Shown here: positions 22,114-32,158 of the stretch, in pieces
Numbering within the stretch: the first letter of the stretch is position 1
How the letters are laid out: every line of letters begins with the position of its first letter
Source: Woeseia sp.
GTDB taxonomy: Bacteria; Pseudomonadota; Gammaproteobacteria; Steroidobacterales; UBA11654
Direction: 5' to 3'
Assembly (NCBI GenBank): GCA_019653755.1
Contig: BPCL01000001.1
Span: forward strand, 303,980 to 367,979
Length of the DNA stretch: 64,000 nt
Program-made: the position numbers and the translations under genes
Notes under the pieces: model-generated
Seen by the model: only the letters and a program-made list of their open reading frames with translations
What the model was told of the DNA's origin: nothing
The model's database searches: none

Positions 22114-23157
22114 TTATTTCAATGATTGACTAAGTAATTTTGCGGTTATGTCAACAATGGGAATGACTTTTTGGTAGGCAATTCTAGTTGGTCCAATTAC
22201 GCCCAGCACTCCAATAGACCCTTCCTCATTAGTATAGGGTGCTGTAATTAGACTGCAATTATCTAGAATTTTATAGCCGGATTCTTCACCAATAAAAATT
22301 TGTATGTTACTGGTTGAGATACTCTTATCCAATAATTGAAGAAGTTGTTGCTTTTCATTAAAAGCATTAAAGAGCTGTTTCAGCCTTTTGATGTCTGCAA
22401 GTTCATCAAAATCCATCAGTTTATTCTCGCCACTGACAACATATTCCTCAGTTTTTTGAGTTTTCAAGACTTCATCAGCAATACTGATAATATCGTTCAT
22501 CAAGGATTGAGCTAGTTCCGATGTTTCTTTTAATTGATTGACTAAATCGTTTTTGATGTATTCAAATGATTTTCCTACGTAATTGTGGTTTATGTAGTTA
22601 GAAGAAATTTGTAACTCTTCCCTCGTATAGCTTCTTTTCATCTGGAGAATCTTATTCTCAACTTCTGAATCATTAATTACTACAATGGCCAAAACTCTTT
22701 TTTCTGAGAGCGGAATAAAATCTATTTCCTTTAAAGTGCTTTCTTGTTTCTTTGGTACGGTCACAATGCCTGCTAATTGTGTGACTGCTGATAGAGTTGA
22801 AGAAACATTAGTGGCTAAATCCTTACTATTAGACTTTGTTTGAGTGACAGTTTCCTGGATAGATGTAAATTGATCATCGGCAACAGGTTGTAATTGAAGT
22901 AAGCGGTCAATAAAGAATCGATATCCTTTTGGGGTAGGTATTCGCCCCGATGATGTATGAGGTGATGATAGAAATCCCAAATTCTCAAGATCTGACATTA
23001 CGTTTCTAATCGTTGCAGGACTCAAGTCAAATCTATCATAAGTTGCGAGTTTCTTTGAACCTATAGGAATTCCCTCTTCGATATAATTATCGATTATTGC
23101 TGAGAGTATTTTCTTAGCTCTATCAGAAGGTAATTTAATTTTAGTTTTTGCCGACAT
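22114..23157 (-). CDS. hrcA: heat-inducible transcription repressor HrcA
   Basis: Repressor that in other bacteria binds CIRCE operators of groE and dnaK operons. 347 residues, intact. The winged-helix DNA-binding region includes IGSKKLATYDRFDLSPATIR, NVMSDLENLGFL and the family motif SSGRIPTPKGYRFFID. C-terminal VLGVIGPTRIAYQKVIPIVD is also typical. It heads hrcA-grpE-dnaK-dnaJ and is divergent from nadK. No CIRCE inverted repeat was found in the adjoining gaps. Confidence 0.94.
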   Translation of the reverse strand: MSAKTKIKLPSDRAKKILSAIIDNYIEEGIPIGSKKLATYDRFDLSPATIRNVMSDLENLGFLSSPHTSSGRIPTPKGYRFFIDRLLQLQPVADDQFTSIQETVTQTKSNSKDLATNVSSTLSAVTQLAGIVTVPKKQESTLKEIDFIPLSEKRVLAIVVINDSEVENKILQMKRSYTREELQISSNYINHNYVGKSFEYIKNDLVNQLKETSELAQSLMNDIISIADEVLKTQKTEEYVVSGENKLMDFDELADIKRLKQLFNAFNEKQQLLQLLDKSISTSNIQIFIGEESGYKILDNCSLITAPYTNEEGSIGVLGVIGPTRIAYQKVIPIVDITAKLLSQSLK

Positions 23158-23242
23158 GTTTAGTGAAATAATGGATCTAAGCTAATAGTTAATTAATCTG
23201 TTATCATTTGCAAATATTTCTTAACAGGCAAGGGTTTAGTGG

Positions 23243-24133
23243 ATGGATGAATGTAAAAAAATTGTTTTCTCATTCAACTCAAGTGATGAGAAATCTTTTG
23301 CTGTTATTCAGCAAATAATCGATAGCTTTGAGAGCTCAAATCTTGAACTTTTCTTGATTGACCCAAAAACACCTAATCCTACTATAGATGAACCTGATAA
23401 ATATGAGCTTATCTCCAAAGATCAGATGACTGGTATCGATCTCATAATTTCAGTTGGAGGAGACGGAACTATGCTCAAATCAACTAAGTTAGCCTACGAG
23501 TTCGAGATACCGATTACTGGTATAAATCGCGGTAGATTAGGCTTTCTAACCGATATTAAGCCTAATCAAGCTCTTCCCGTAATAAAGGATATTATCTCCG
23601 GGCAATTTGATATTGAAAATAGAATGCTCATTGAAGTCTTTGTACGAGATAATAATTCATTAAATAGTATCGGTTATGCTTTTAATGACATTGTCATTAA
23701 TCGTAAAGAAACAGGTCGGAAAGATTAATATTGAAACCTCAATGATAATAAACCTATTAATACTCACGAAGGCGATGGTTTTATAATCTCAACACCTACT
23801 GGCTCAACAGCCTATTCATTAAGTTGTGGCGGCCCGATCATGAAACCTGATGTAGAAGCTTTCCTGTTAGTTCCTATAGCGCCTCACACGCTGAATGACA
23901 GGCCTATGGTGCTTCCATCATCATCAGAGATTATTCTTCAATTAAATGAGAATCAAACTGATATGGTTGGCATTGATATAGACGGAGACACTATGTCAGA
24001 GCTTAAACCTGGGCAAGAGCTTTTAATAAAAAAAGCAGAGAAGACGGTTTCATTATTACATCCAGAGAATTATGATTATTTTGATAATCTGAAATCTAAA
24101 CTTTTATGGGGAGTGGATAATAGAAATGATTAA
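23243..24133 (+). CDS. nadK: NAD kinase (two compensating frame breaks)
   Basis: Phosphorylates NAD to NADP. Catalytic GGDGT is in ISVGGDGTMLKS, followed by INRGRLGFLTD. After a broken stretch come NTHEGDGFIISTPTGSTAYS and LSCGGPIMKP. Frame shifts near 23720 (extra A in GGAAAG) and near 23740 (missing A before ATGATAAT) cancel each other. About 297 residues. Divergent from hrcA across an 85-base gap, and overlapping bamE by 8 bases. Confidence 0.92.
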
Positions 24134-24467
24134 TAAATTTAAGCTAATATCAGTTCTAGTGCTCATTATTACTATCAGTGCATGTGTCTACCGACCTGAT
24201 CTGCAACAAGGTAATCTATTGAATATAGAAAATATTGATCGTGTTCAAATTGATATGACCAAGAGTAAAATTTAAAAGTATTTATTGGGTGGGCCAGTTA
24301 TTGGTACTCCTTATGAAGAGAATCGATGGGATTATATCTACTATTACAAAACCAGAATGGGGCCAGAATCTGATGGAAGTACTCAAAGATATTGGTTAGT
24401 TATCTTTTTTGAAAATGACAGGGTTGCAAGAATAGAAAAAGATGTCATTTCCAAACCAACTGGTTAG
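24126..24467 (+). CDS. bamE: outer membrane assembly lipoprotein BamE, with an in-frame TAA
   Basis: Small lipoprotein of the BAM beta-barrel assembly complex. A signal peptide ends at a lipobox ITISAC (Cys about residue 20). Then come VQIDMTKSKI and KYLLGGPVIGTPYEENRWDY, which match the BamE fold. A TAA at 24273-24275 (codon 50) interrupts the frame. Aligning to E. coli BamE from memory, the protein fits better with the triplet absent than replaced. Overlaps nadK at its start and ratA (convergent) by 4 bases at its end. Confidence 0.85.
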
Positions 24468-24885
24468 CTCAATCTTGACTTAAAAGCTCTCACAATTGAC
24501 TCGCTAGCTATCTTCAGGTTTTTTTTAAATGCCATTTCTAGAATTTTATTTGTCATTTGATAATTCATCTCAAAACTAAGATTTGTTCTGTTTTGATCGA
24601 CCTCCTCTAATCTCCAACTTGATTTGAATTTCTCAAAGGGACCTTCTATTAGATTCATTTCAATAGGGTTTATTCTTTTTAAATACATTTTTGGTAGTGA
24701 ATGATGTCTCGGGTACCAAAGAACTCTAGATTTAAAGTAACTAATGAATAATCACTTTGTTCCTCAATGATCTTAGATTCAATGCAATAAGGGATAAAAG
24801 TCTCATATTCTTCGACATCTGATAATGTTTTAAAAACATCGTCGACAGGCTTATGTATAAGAAATGATCGTTTGAAAGTGCTCAA
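24464..24885 (-). CDS. ratA: RatA/COQ10-like START-domain protein (one frame break)
   Basis: Member of the RatA/COQ10 family (ubiquinone-binding or ribosome-association role, depending on the study). N-terminal half: LIHKPVDDVFKTLSDVEEYE and FIPYCIESKII. C-terminal half: NLIEGPFEKFKSSWRLEEV and FEMNYQMTNKILEMAF. The frame breaks near 24690. It begins at a TTG (24885) only 3 bases after the transporter stop. In E. coli ratA also neighbours bamE and smpB, which supports the call. Confidence 0.87.
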
Positions 24886-24887
24886 AA

Positions 24888-26256
24888 CTAAACAATATTT
24901 ATTGCATTAAGGAAAATAATTATGACCCCTATTGGTGCAACTACTCTGGCCAGGAATTTCCATATCGCATATGTGTTGGAGAGAATCGATAATTCTGACC
25001 TACTGCTTGATCTGGTCATAAACCAACTTGCAAAGATAGTAAATAGAAGTCCACTGATTGGTAATAGTATATTGCTTGCAAATATCAAAATTATCAAATA
25101 TAGTTCCCTTCCAAAATGTAAAGTCTGATAAATCATTAAATGACAAAATTGTTAAGAATCCGAGAAGCCAGATCACTGAACCAATTATTATCGCCGATGT
25201 GCTTCGCTTAATATTTTGAGTTTCAATCATCCAGGCAACAGAGGTTCAAGTAAGCTGATTGCTGAAGTAATAGCGGCAAAACCCAATAAAATAAAGAATA
25301 GCGATCCAAATAGCATCCCTCCTGTAATATCTGAAAATGCTAAAGGAAGTGTGAGAAAGATTAGCCGGGGCCGTCTGTAGGAGCAAGGTTATTATCAAAA
25401 ACAATAGGAAATATAACTAATCCCGCTAATAGAGAAATTTAAACGTATCGCAAAAAATAATTTTTAAAAGAGGTTTTAACTATAGACTCATTTTTAGGTA
25501 GATATGCTCCATACATTACGATACAGCCCATCCGAGACTGAGTGTAAAGAATGCTTGTCCCATAGCAGCAAGAATACTTTCTGCAGTAATCTTAGAAAAA
25601 TCAGGCTTGAGTAAAAAATCAACCCCTTTTGCAAAATCTCCTTGGTAAATTTAGTAAATCAACAAGATCACCATAAAAAATAAGAGCGCAGGCATCATGA
25701 ACTTTACAGCCTTCTCTAATCCATTTTTTATGCCTCTTGCTATGATTATTATGGTCATGACCATAAAGAAGGTATGAAAAATCGCCTGAGTTGATATAGA
25801 ACTTGTTAATTCAGAAAATAATAAATTTACCTGATCTGTGTCTAACTCAGCAAAACCACCTGTTATTGACAGCGTGAAATAATGGAGAGTCCAACCAGCA
25901 ATAACGCTGTAATAAGACAATATAAGAAAGCCAGCAAATAAACCGATAAAACCAACGACTTTCCAAGATTGACTCCCTGTTTCCTCTTTACCGAGAAGTT
26001 GCATTGATGTAATCGGGTTTCTACGACCTTTACGTCCTATAAGAATTTCAGAAACCATAATCGGAAAACCAATAATTAAAATACATATTAAATAAACTAG
26101 GACAAATGCTCCGCCGCCATTAGCTCCAGCTACATATGGAAATTTCCAAATATTTCCTAAACCTATTGCTGATCCAGTAACAGCAAGGATAAATGTCAAT
26201 CTTGATGACCATAGGCCATGGATTGATTCTCTTTCATTGTTTGAGGTATTACTCAT
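24888..26256 (-). CDS. sodium-dependent NSS/SNF-family transporter (heavily broken)
   Basis: Na+-coupled symporter of the neurotransmitter:sodium symporter family, usually for amino acids. The N-terminal 201 residues are intact and carry the family signature GLGNIWKFPYVAGANGGGAF. Piecewise translation continues as FAKGVDFLLKPDFSKITAES, NNLAPTDGPGLIFLTLPLAF and RVVAPIGVIIIFLN to a TAG at 24890-24888. At least five breaks occur near 25110, 25235, 25365 and 25545, plus in-frame TAA codons at 25441-25439 and 25653-25651. Around 450 residues if whole. Could be a real pseudogene, but neighbours show the same error style. Confidence 0.85.
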
Positions 26257-26312
26257 TTGATTGAAAACGTTATAATCTTATAAATTGGTAGAACTAAATT
26301 ACCTTGAAATGA

Positions 26313-26768
26313 ATGACAAATACAATTATTAAGAACAAAAAAGCTTTATTTGATTTCAATATTGAAGATCAGATTGAAGCTGGCATCTCTCTAAAAGGCT
26401 GGGAAGTAAAAAGCCTTAGAGACAATAGAGGTAATATAAAAGAGAGTTATGCAATTTTAAAAAATAATGAAGTATTTTTAATCGGTGCACATTTCTCACC
26501 ATTGAGAAATGCAAATATAACAGATGAATCTGAGGCTACTAGAACCAGAAAACTGTTACTCAATAAAAAAGAAATTGCTAAGCTTAATGGGTATATCAGT
26601 CAAAAAGGCTATACATTAATACCGATATCTATGTATTGGAAAAATGGTAAAGTTAAGGTTAAATTAGGTTTAGCTAAAGGAAGAAGAAAACAAGATAAAA
26701 GACACCTTATAAAAGAAAGAGACTGGAAAAGAGAACAAGAAAGATTGGCAAAAAAAAACACTACTTAG
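26313..26768 (+). CDS. smpB: SsrA-binding protein SmpB
   Basis: Binds tmRNA and delivers it to stalled ribosomes. 151 residues, intact. N-terminal IKNKKALFDFNIEDQIEAGI and LKGWEVKSLRDNRGNIKESY form the OB-fold, and the basic tail GRRKQDKRHLIKERDWKREQ inserts into the mRNA channel. The ssrA RNA gene lies 1.1 kb downstream on the same strand. Confidence 0.97.
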   Translation: MTNTIIKNKKALFDFNIEDQIEAGISLKGWEVKSLRDNRGNIKESYAILKNNEVFLIGAHFSPLRNANITDESEATRTRKLLLNKKEIAKLNGYISQKGYTLIPISMYWKNGKVKVKLGLAKGRRKQDKRHLIKERDWKREQERLAKKNTT

Positions 26769-26771
26769 AAA

Positions 26772-27807
26772 ATGAATAATAATTATATAAAACTATTCCT
26801 CTTACTCCCATTTGTATCTGTTAATACACATGCAATGGATAATATGGGATGCCACTTTTCTGAAGATGAATTAGGTAAGAAAATGCCTCACATGATGTCG
26901 ATGTCTTCCATGGAGAGCAAATACGATCAATTGAGGACTAAAGTCGCTCCTCTTGCTAGGTTATCGAATGATCAAATTAAAAAATATGATGAAGATGATG
27001 GGACCCAATTATTATTGGCCTATTCCAACTAATAATAATTCAAAAGAAGCTCTGATTGTCCTAGCTCATGGGTTTTTGGGAAACAAGGAGATTATGAACT
27101 ATATAACAGCATGAAAGATTTTGGGGATGATTATGTAACGTCACTTTCACTAGGGATGAGTATGATGACCTCTGATCATATTAACTGTTCATTAATTGAT
27201 GTGAAGAAAAACAATGTAGAGCAAATATATGTTGTTCCTGTCAGTAGCACTCCTTATAACACGCTAGTTAGGCAGTGGCGGTACATCTTCAAGTTAGAAG
27301 ATCAACCTACTTATGCTGATGTTAATCAAGTCGATACTCAAGGAGTGATGTTTTTAGATACTATCAGTGACAACATTTATGCAAAAAAAATTATATTAGA
27401 ATATGCCAAAGAGATAAGCACCAATGAAGAAAATGAAGTCGTTATTATAATTGCCATGGTCCGCTTGATGCTGATGATAACGAGAAAGAATTAGTTATTA
27501 TGGATAATATCGGCAAATATATAATGGATAACTCCGAATTTGATACTGTTCGTTCATTTACACTTCAAGATGATGCGGGGGAAAAAAGATCAGAGATAAG
27601 AATGTTTCAATGATTAAGGACTTTATTAATAATTCTAACAATAATGGAAAGAAGGTCCTGATGGTTTCAAACTTAATGTCGGGCAAAGGTATCCAAAGAA
27701 GCATTCAAAAAGATTTTGACGGTCTTGATTACACATTTAACTCAAAAGGCTTATTAACTCATCCATATTTTAAAGAATGGATATTTGACTCAATAGACTC
27801 ACAATAA
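26772..27807 (+). CDS. secreted CbiX-like (chelatase-fold) protein, several frame breaks
   Basis: A signal peptide (LFLLLPFVSVNTHA) is followed by two half-domains, each with an AHG motif: EALIVLAHGF near 27050 and VVIIIAHGP near 27450. This resembles the N-terminal strand and loop of sirohydrochlorin/cobalt chelatases (CbiX), here in tandem and apparently periplasmic. QIYVVPVSSTPYNTLVRQWR also fits that fold. Frame breaks lie near 27030, 27085, 27455 and 27590, so the exact protein cannot be read. About 345 residues. Function is unknown: an exported chelatase or metal-binding protein is inference. It begins 3 bases after smpB. Confidence 0.6.
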
Positions 27808-27866
27808 TATTTCTAGTTTAAACTTATTTCTTTAGTTGAGATAATGCTTTCCTGATAATTAATATA

Positions 27867-28214
27867 GGGGGCGTCAAGGCTTCGACGTTGGTGTTGAAAC
27901 ATTATGTGCATGTAGAGGTACAGGATCCTCTTAAAAAAGTCTGAATTAAATTAGTTGCAAACGACAACTACGCACTAGCTGCATAAACCAGCTGGCATTA
28001 ATCTGGCCTCTCTTGGAGGGTTAAATTAATGAAAATTATCCAAGATCGTAATTATTTTGCTTCTGCAAATAATTATTAAATAGTAAGTCAGAAGATCGTT
28101 TTATAGCTACCTTCCTTTCGGTTCTATGAAACTAAACTAAAAGAATAGGATAAACATGTAGATCATTGTGCGGATAGCTAGCGGACGCGGGTTCGATTCC
28201 CGCCGCCTCCACCA
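27867..28214 (+). ncRNA. ssrA: transfer-messenger RNA (tmRNA)
   Basis: Acceptor GGGGGCG (27867-27873) pairs with CGCCTCC before ACCA (CCA encoded at 28212-28214). The 3' part has a T-arm with GGGTTCGATTCCC. Resume codon GCA at 27957 begins the tag ANDNYALAA, ending with TAA at 27984. Flanking GTTGCAAACGAC is the conserved pseudoknot/resume context. It tags proteins on stalled ribosomes for proteolysis, together with SmpB. Confidence 0.97.
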
Positions 28215-28247
28215 TTCCTTTTCATATCTCTATATTTCCTATTATTA

Positions 28248-29135
28248 TTATTTTCTTACTGCAAGATCAAGGACCGGCAAGCCAAGGCTTCTGAGCTCTT
28301 TTTCAGACTGATTGAAAAACTTTTTGTAATTGTAAAAAGGTATAGCTGGAAACAAGTGATGTACGGCGTGATAGTTCTGCCATAACCAAATCCAAGTGAC
28401 GAGTCGATCCAGTTGAGGGTTGAACCTGATCACATTGGTGTTCCCAAAGCGTTCCTGATTGTCATGGGGCATATGAACAAAGTAATCAAAAAATAATCCA
28501 AGAAGAAATGTACCCATTAATAACGGTAAAATATAACTGATTAAAAAGAAGTACCAAGGCAGTGTTGTCATATTTGTAATTAACACTAAAATAGCTATTG
28601 GTATTAAATTTTCTAATCTACCCTGAATCATATTTCTTTTGGTATCTGTGTCAGGATGATCCCAGTTTCTGTAGGCATAAGGTATATTTTTGAAGAGGAT
28701 CAGTGCACACCTGATAATAACGCCAAATGGGTTATCAGATTTTACGAAATAATCAGTATCCAAATTTGGTTCATTTGTGTATTTATGATGAAGCAAATGA
28801 TCCCATTTGTGCTCGGTGTATGAAAACATTAAAAACATTGCAGAAATGACACCTACAAGAGGATTAACAAACTTCAGTGATCGCTGTTTTCCGGAGATAT
28901 TTCCATGCACTGCTTCATGCAATGGGGTATAGATCATATAGAACAAATAGGCGCTCAATGGTAGGTGTAACCAAAAGCTAATCTGATTAGTGGCCAAGAG
29001 ATATTGGAGTAATACAATACTGCTGCAACTGAACATTAGAGTCAAAAGAGTCAGATAACCGAAACCTCCATAATTTTTTTTTGCCAGATTGGTGCAAAAA
29101 TTTAAACTTACTGTATCGATACTCATAAGAAACAT
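28248..29135 (-). CDS. membrane fatty-acid desaturase / hydroxylase family protein
   Basis: Di-iron integral membrane oxygenase family. 295 residues, intact. Three histidine clusters are present: HEAVHG, HKWDHLLHHKYTNEPNLDTD, and HAVHHLFPAIP near the C-terminus. Several transmembrane helices separate them. The C-terminal box and EPNLDTD spacing resemble beta-carotene hydroxylase and acyl-lipid desaturase relatives, so the substrate cannot be named. A start 9 bases further in (MSIDTV) is possible. Divergent from the next gene. Confidence 0.82.
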   Translation of the reverse strand: MFLMSIDTVSLNFCTNLAKKNYGGFGYLTLLTLMFSCSSIVLLQYLLATNQISFWLHLPLSAYLFYMIYTPLHEAVHGNISGKQRSLKFVNPLVGVISAMFLMFSYTEHKWDHLLHHKYTNEPNLDTDYFVKSDNPFGVIIRCALILFKNIPYAYRNWDHPDTDTKRNMIQGRLENLIPIAILVLITNMTTLPWYFFLISYILPLLMGTFLLGLFFDYFVHMPHDNQERFGNTNVIRFNPQLDRLVTWIWLWQNYHAVHHLFPAIPFYNYKKFFNQSEKELRSLGLPVLDLAVRK

Positions 29136-29211
29136 AATAGTTAAAGACTTTTATAATATCTAATGAATAATCTTGTAGATAAATTAGAACACTACATTGA
29201 TAATATAAGTA

Positions 29212-29592
29212 ATGACTGATATAGAACAAATTAAAAGAATCGTTCAACTTTATATTGACAGCATGAATGAATCTAATCCCGAAAAAGTAAAAACAGCGTT
29301 TCATGAGAATGGAAAAATTGTTGGTTATTTACATGGTGATTTTATGCAGATGTCAGTGGATGATTTTGCTGGTTTTGTAGCATCTCAACAACCTACACCA
29401 CAAGAAAAAGGCGAAGATGTAGAATTTGAAACGCTCCTTTGTGAAGTATTAGGTACCACAGCGTTAGTAAAAGTAAGAGACAAATATCTAGGTATTACCT
29501 TCGTGGATATTTTGTCATTTATAAAAGTTGACGAAGAGTGGAAAATTTATAATAAGTTATTCCACGTCGAGAACGAAAATAAACTTAAATAG
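29212..29592 (+). CDS. NTF2-like (lumazine-binding/SnoaL type) protein
   Basis: 126-residue soluble protein with the alpha+beta cone pattern of nuclear-transport-factor-2-like folds: IKRIVQLYIDSMNESNPEKV, a middle VDDFAGFVAS, and C-terminal FVDILSFIKVDEEWKIYNKL. This is typical of putative lumazine-binding proteins of unknown function. No catalytic residues can be assigned. It lies 40 bases upstream of aguA on the same strand. Confidence 0.7.
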   Translation: MTDIEQIKRIVQLYIDSMNESNPEKVKTAFHENGKIVGYLHGDFMQMSVDDFAGFVASQQPTPQEKGEDVEFETLLCEVLGTTALVKVRDKYLGITFVDILSFIKVDEEWKIYNKLFHVENENKLK

Positions 29593-29632
29593 GAGTTGGT
29601 TCCTATTTTTAACCATAAGCTCCACCAAAGAT

Positions 29633-30663
29633 ATGTATGAATTGATAGAGAAATACCCAAAGGATTTAGGTTTCTTTATGCCTGCTGAATGGCAGTCCCA
29701 TCAACAAACCTGGATGATGTGGCCAACAGGTCTTGATCCTGAAAGATACCCAAATATCGATACCATGAGAGATGCTTATGCTGAGACTGCAAATCTTATT
29801 TCGGAGTTCGAACCTGTAACAATAATAGCCAATGAAAACGATATAAAATCATTGAGTTCGATGATTGCTAATAATGTTTCTACAATGGATAAACAAATTG
29901 ATGACAGCTGGTGCAGAGACTCAGGGCCGACGTTTATTTCCAATAATTCCCAAATAGCAGGTATTGATTGGACTTTTAATAATTATGGCGAAGCAACTGG
30001 TCCAGATTATCTCAATGATGCAAGGATCGCTGAAAAAATTTTAAAACACCTTGATATTATCATTTTAAAGCACCTGTTGTTCTTGAGGGAGGTGCTATTC
30101 ATACAGATGGCATGGGGACTCTTATGCTGACTGAAGATGTGATATTTGATTCATCAAGAAACCCCGGTTTAGATAAAAAAGAAGCTGAATATATACTTGA
30201 AAAATATCTAGGTGTTGAGAACTTTATCTGGCTAATAGCTGCATTGGAATACGACGATACTGGAGGGCATATCGATAATTTGGCCTGTTTTACGCCAAAT
30301 AACCAGATACTTGCTTTAACTGAAAGTAATCAACAAGACTCAAACTTCGATAGACTCCAAGAAAATAAGGATCGCCTAAATCATGCAAAAAACATAAATG
30401 GTGACAATTATGAAATTATTCCCATACAACAACCTAGTTATCGGAAATTTCTTAATGAGCGTATGGCTTTATCCTATATTAATTTTTATATTGCTAATGA
30501 TGCTATTGTTCTTCCTGTATTCAACGACCCAATGGATAAAAAAGCCATTGATACTATTTCAAAGGTTTTTCATGATAGAAAAGTTGTTACACTTGAAGGA
30601 TCAAGAATTGTTGAAGGCGGTGGTTGTGTTCACTGCATTACTCAACAACAACCGTATATTTGA
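29633..30663 (+). CDS. aguA: agmatine deiminase (one frame break)
   Basis: Converts agmatine to N-carbamoylputrescine and ammonia, the first step of the agmatine route to putrescine. Visible: FFMPAEWQSHQQTWMMWPTG at the N-terminus, DDSWCRDSGPTF, VVLEGGAIHTDG, DTGGHIDNLACF, and the nucleophile Cys in EGGGCVHCITQQQP at the C-terminus. The frame breaks near 30062. ATG at 29633 (MYELIEKYP) fits the usual start. About 344 residues. aguB follows 14 bases downstream. Confidence 0.93.
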
Positions 30664-30677
30664 TTAATGGAGGAAGA

Positions 30678-31535
30678 ATGAGAGAAGTTACAGTAGCAGC
30701 AACACAAATGGCATGTTCTGAAGATTCAAGAGCAAATATCGATAAAGCAAAAGATCTAATCAGAAAATGCTCATCTGAAGGTGCACAGATAATACTCATT
30801 CAAGAACTGTTTGAATCCGTTTATTTTCCTTGTCTAAATGATCCTAAAAATTTTGAACTGGCAAAACCGTTTAACAATAATCCCCTGCTCAATGAAATGT
30901 CTGAGCTTGCAAAAGAACTTGGTGTTGTCTTACCGATGAGTTTTTTTGAACAAGACAATAATACTTATTACAACTCTTTAGCGATGATAGATGCTGATGG
31001 CAAAATACTAGATATATATAGGAAATCACATATCCCTGATGGTCCAGGCTATGAAGAAAAATATTATTTTCATCCCGGGAATACTGGTTTTAAGGTCTTT
31101 GACACAGCTTTTGGGAAAATTGGCACTGGTATTTGCTGGGATCAGTGGTTTCCAGAAGCTGCCAGAATCATGACTTTAAATGGTGCTGAACTTATCTTCT
31201 ACCCTACTGCTATAGGCAGTGAACCGGATAACTCTGATTTTGATTCTAAAGATTCCTGGCAAATTGTAATGCAAGGTCATGCCGCAGCTAATTGCGTGCC
31301 AGTAATTGCATCAAATCGAATAGGCACAGAGTCTAATGATCGTTTTTCAATGTCATTTTATGGCTCTTCATTTATTGCTGATGGCACGGGGGTTAAAGTA
31401 AAAGAATGTAGTCGTGACAATGAAGAAGCCATTGTTTATCAATTTGACCTTGACGAAATCAAAGAATATCGTTCATCATGGGGTTTCTTTAGAGATAGAA
31501 GAACTGACTTTTATGATGACATACTTAAGGATTAG
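30678..31535 (+). CDS. aguB: N-carbamoylputrescine amidase
   Basis: Nitrilase-superfamily hydrolase converting N-carbamoylputrescine to putrescine, CO2 and ammonia. 285 residues, intact. The Glu-Lys-Cys triad is visible in LIQELFESVYF, YRKSHIPDGPGY and GTGICWDQWFPEAAR. The ATG at 30678 has a strong GGAGGA site 6 bases upstream and just after the aguA stop; reading further upstream would only re-enter aguA. Confidence 0.95.
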   Translation: MREVTVAATQMACSEDSRANIDKAKDLIRKCSSEGAQIILIQELFESVYFPCLNDPKNFELAKPFNNNPLLNEMSELAKELGVVLPMSFFEQDNNTYYNSLAMIDADGKILDIYRKSHIPDGPGYEEKYYFHPGNTGFKVFDTAFGKIGTGICWDQWFPEAARIMTLNGAELIFYPTAIGSEPDNSDFDSKDSWQIVMQGHAAANCVPVIASNRIGTESNDRFSMSFYGSSFIADGTGVKVKECSRDNEEAIVYQFDLDEIKEYRSSWGFFRDRRTDFYDDILKD

Positions 31536-31538
31536 CAA

Positions 31539-32150
31539 ATGAATTACTTCAATAAATATTTTTTACTCAGCCTCATTTTATTACTGACTGTTAATTTTAC
31601 TGAAACAACATCAGCAAAAAATTCAAACGAAATTGATGCCTCTATTGAAAGTGCATTAGCACGATTCAGTGAAGAAGTTCAAGGAAGTCAAGGCTATCTA
31701 GATGGTGCTAGAGGCATATTAGTTATCCCCAGGATGATCAAGGCAGGGGTAGTTCTGGGCATGGAATATGGAGAAGGCGCATTAATCGTAGATGATATAA
31801 AGGTGCAATACTATAGAGCATTCAGCACTTCTCTAGGAATACAGCTAGGTGTTGGTGCAAAAGACCTTGTTATCCTATTCTTTGATGATGAAGCTATGGA
31901 TGATTTCCTTTACAGCTCAGGATGGCAAGCTGGAGTCGATGGGGCTGTGGCATTATGGACCATGGGTGTAGGCGGATCAATAGACACCACAGAAAGTCAA
32001 GATCCAATTGTAGGCTTTGTGTTTGGGCATAAAGGCATTATTGCAGGCGTGAGTTTTGAGGGAACAAAATTTACTAAGATCTGGCCTGATGCAGAAGAAG
32101 ACCAAGAAGAGGAAGACATCGAAGAGTTTAATGAAAATGCTCTTGATTAA
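31539..32150 (+). CDS. SYLF (Ysc84-type) domain secreted protein
   Basis: 203 residues with an N-terminal signal peptide (YFLLSLILLLTVNFTETTSA). The SYLF/Ysc84 lipid-binding-domain pattern is visible: GYLDGARGILVIPRMIKAG, then LGMEYGEGALIV, LGVGAKDLVILFFDDEAM and SGWQAGVDGAVALW. The C-terminus is very acidic (EEDQEEEDIEEF). Such bacterial proteins are envelope-associated with no settled role. It starts 3 bases after aguB. Confidence 0.75.
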   Translation: MNYFNKYFLLSLILLLTVNFTETTSAKNSNEIDASIESALARFSEEVQGSQGYLDGARGILVIPRMIKAGVVLGMEYGEGALIVDDIKVQYYRAFSTSLGIQLGVGAKDLVILFFDDEAMDDFLYSSGWQAGVDGAVALWTMGVGGSIDTTESQDPIVGFVFGHKGIIAGVSFEGTKFTKIWPDAEEDQEEEDIEEFNENALD

Positions 32151-32158
32151 GCAACAAA

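Noticed and set aside
24888..26256. Real pseudogene status of the NSS transporter
   Set aside because: Not accepted as proven: break density is high but the same style of error affects essential neighbours.
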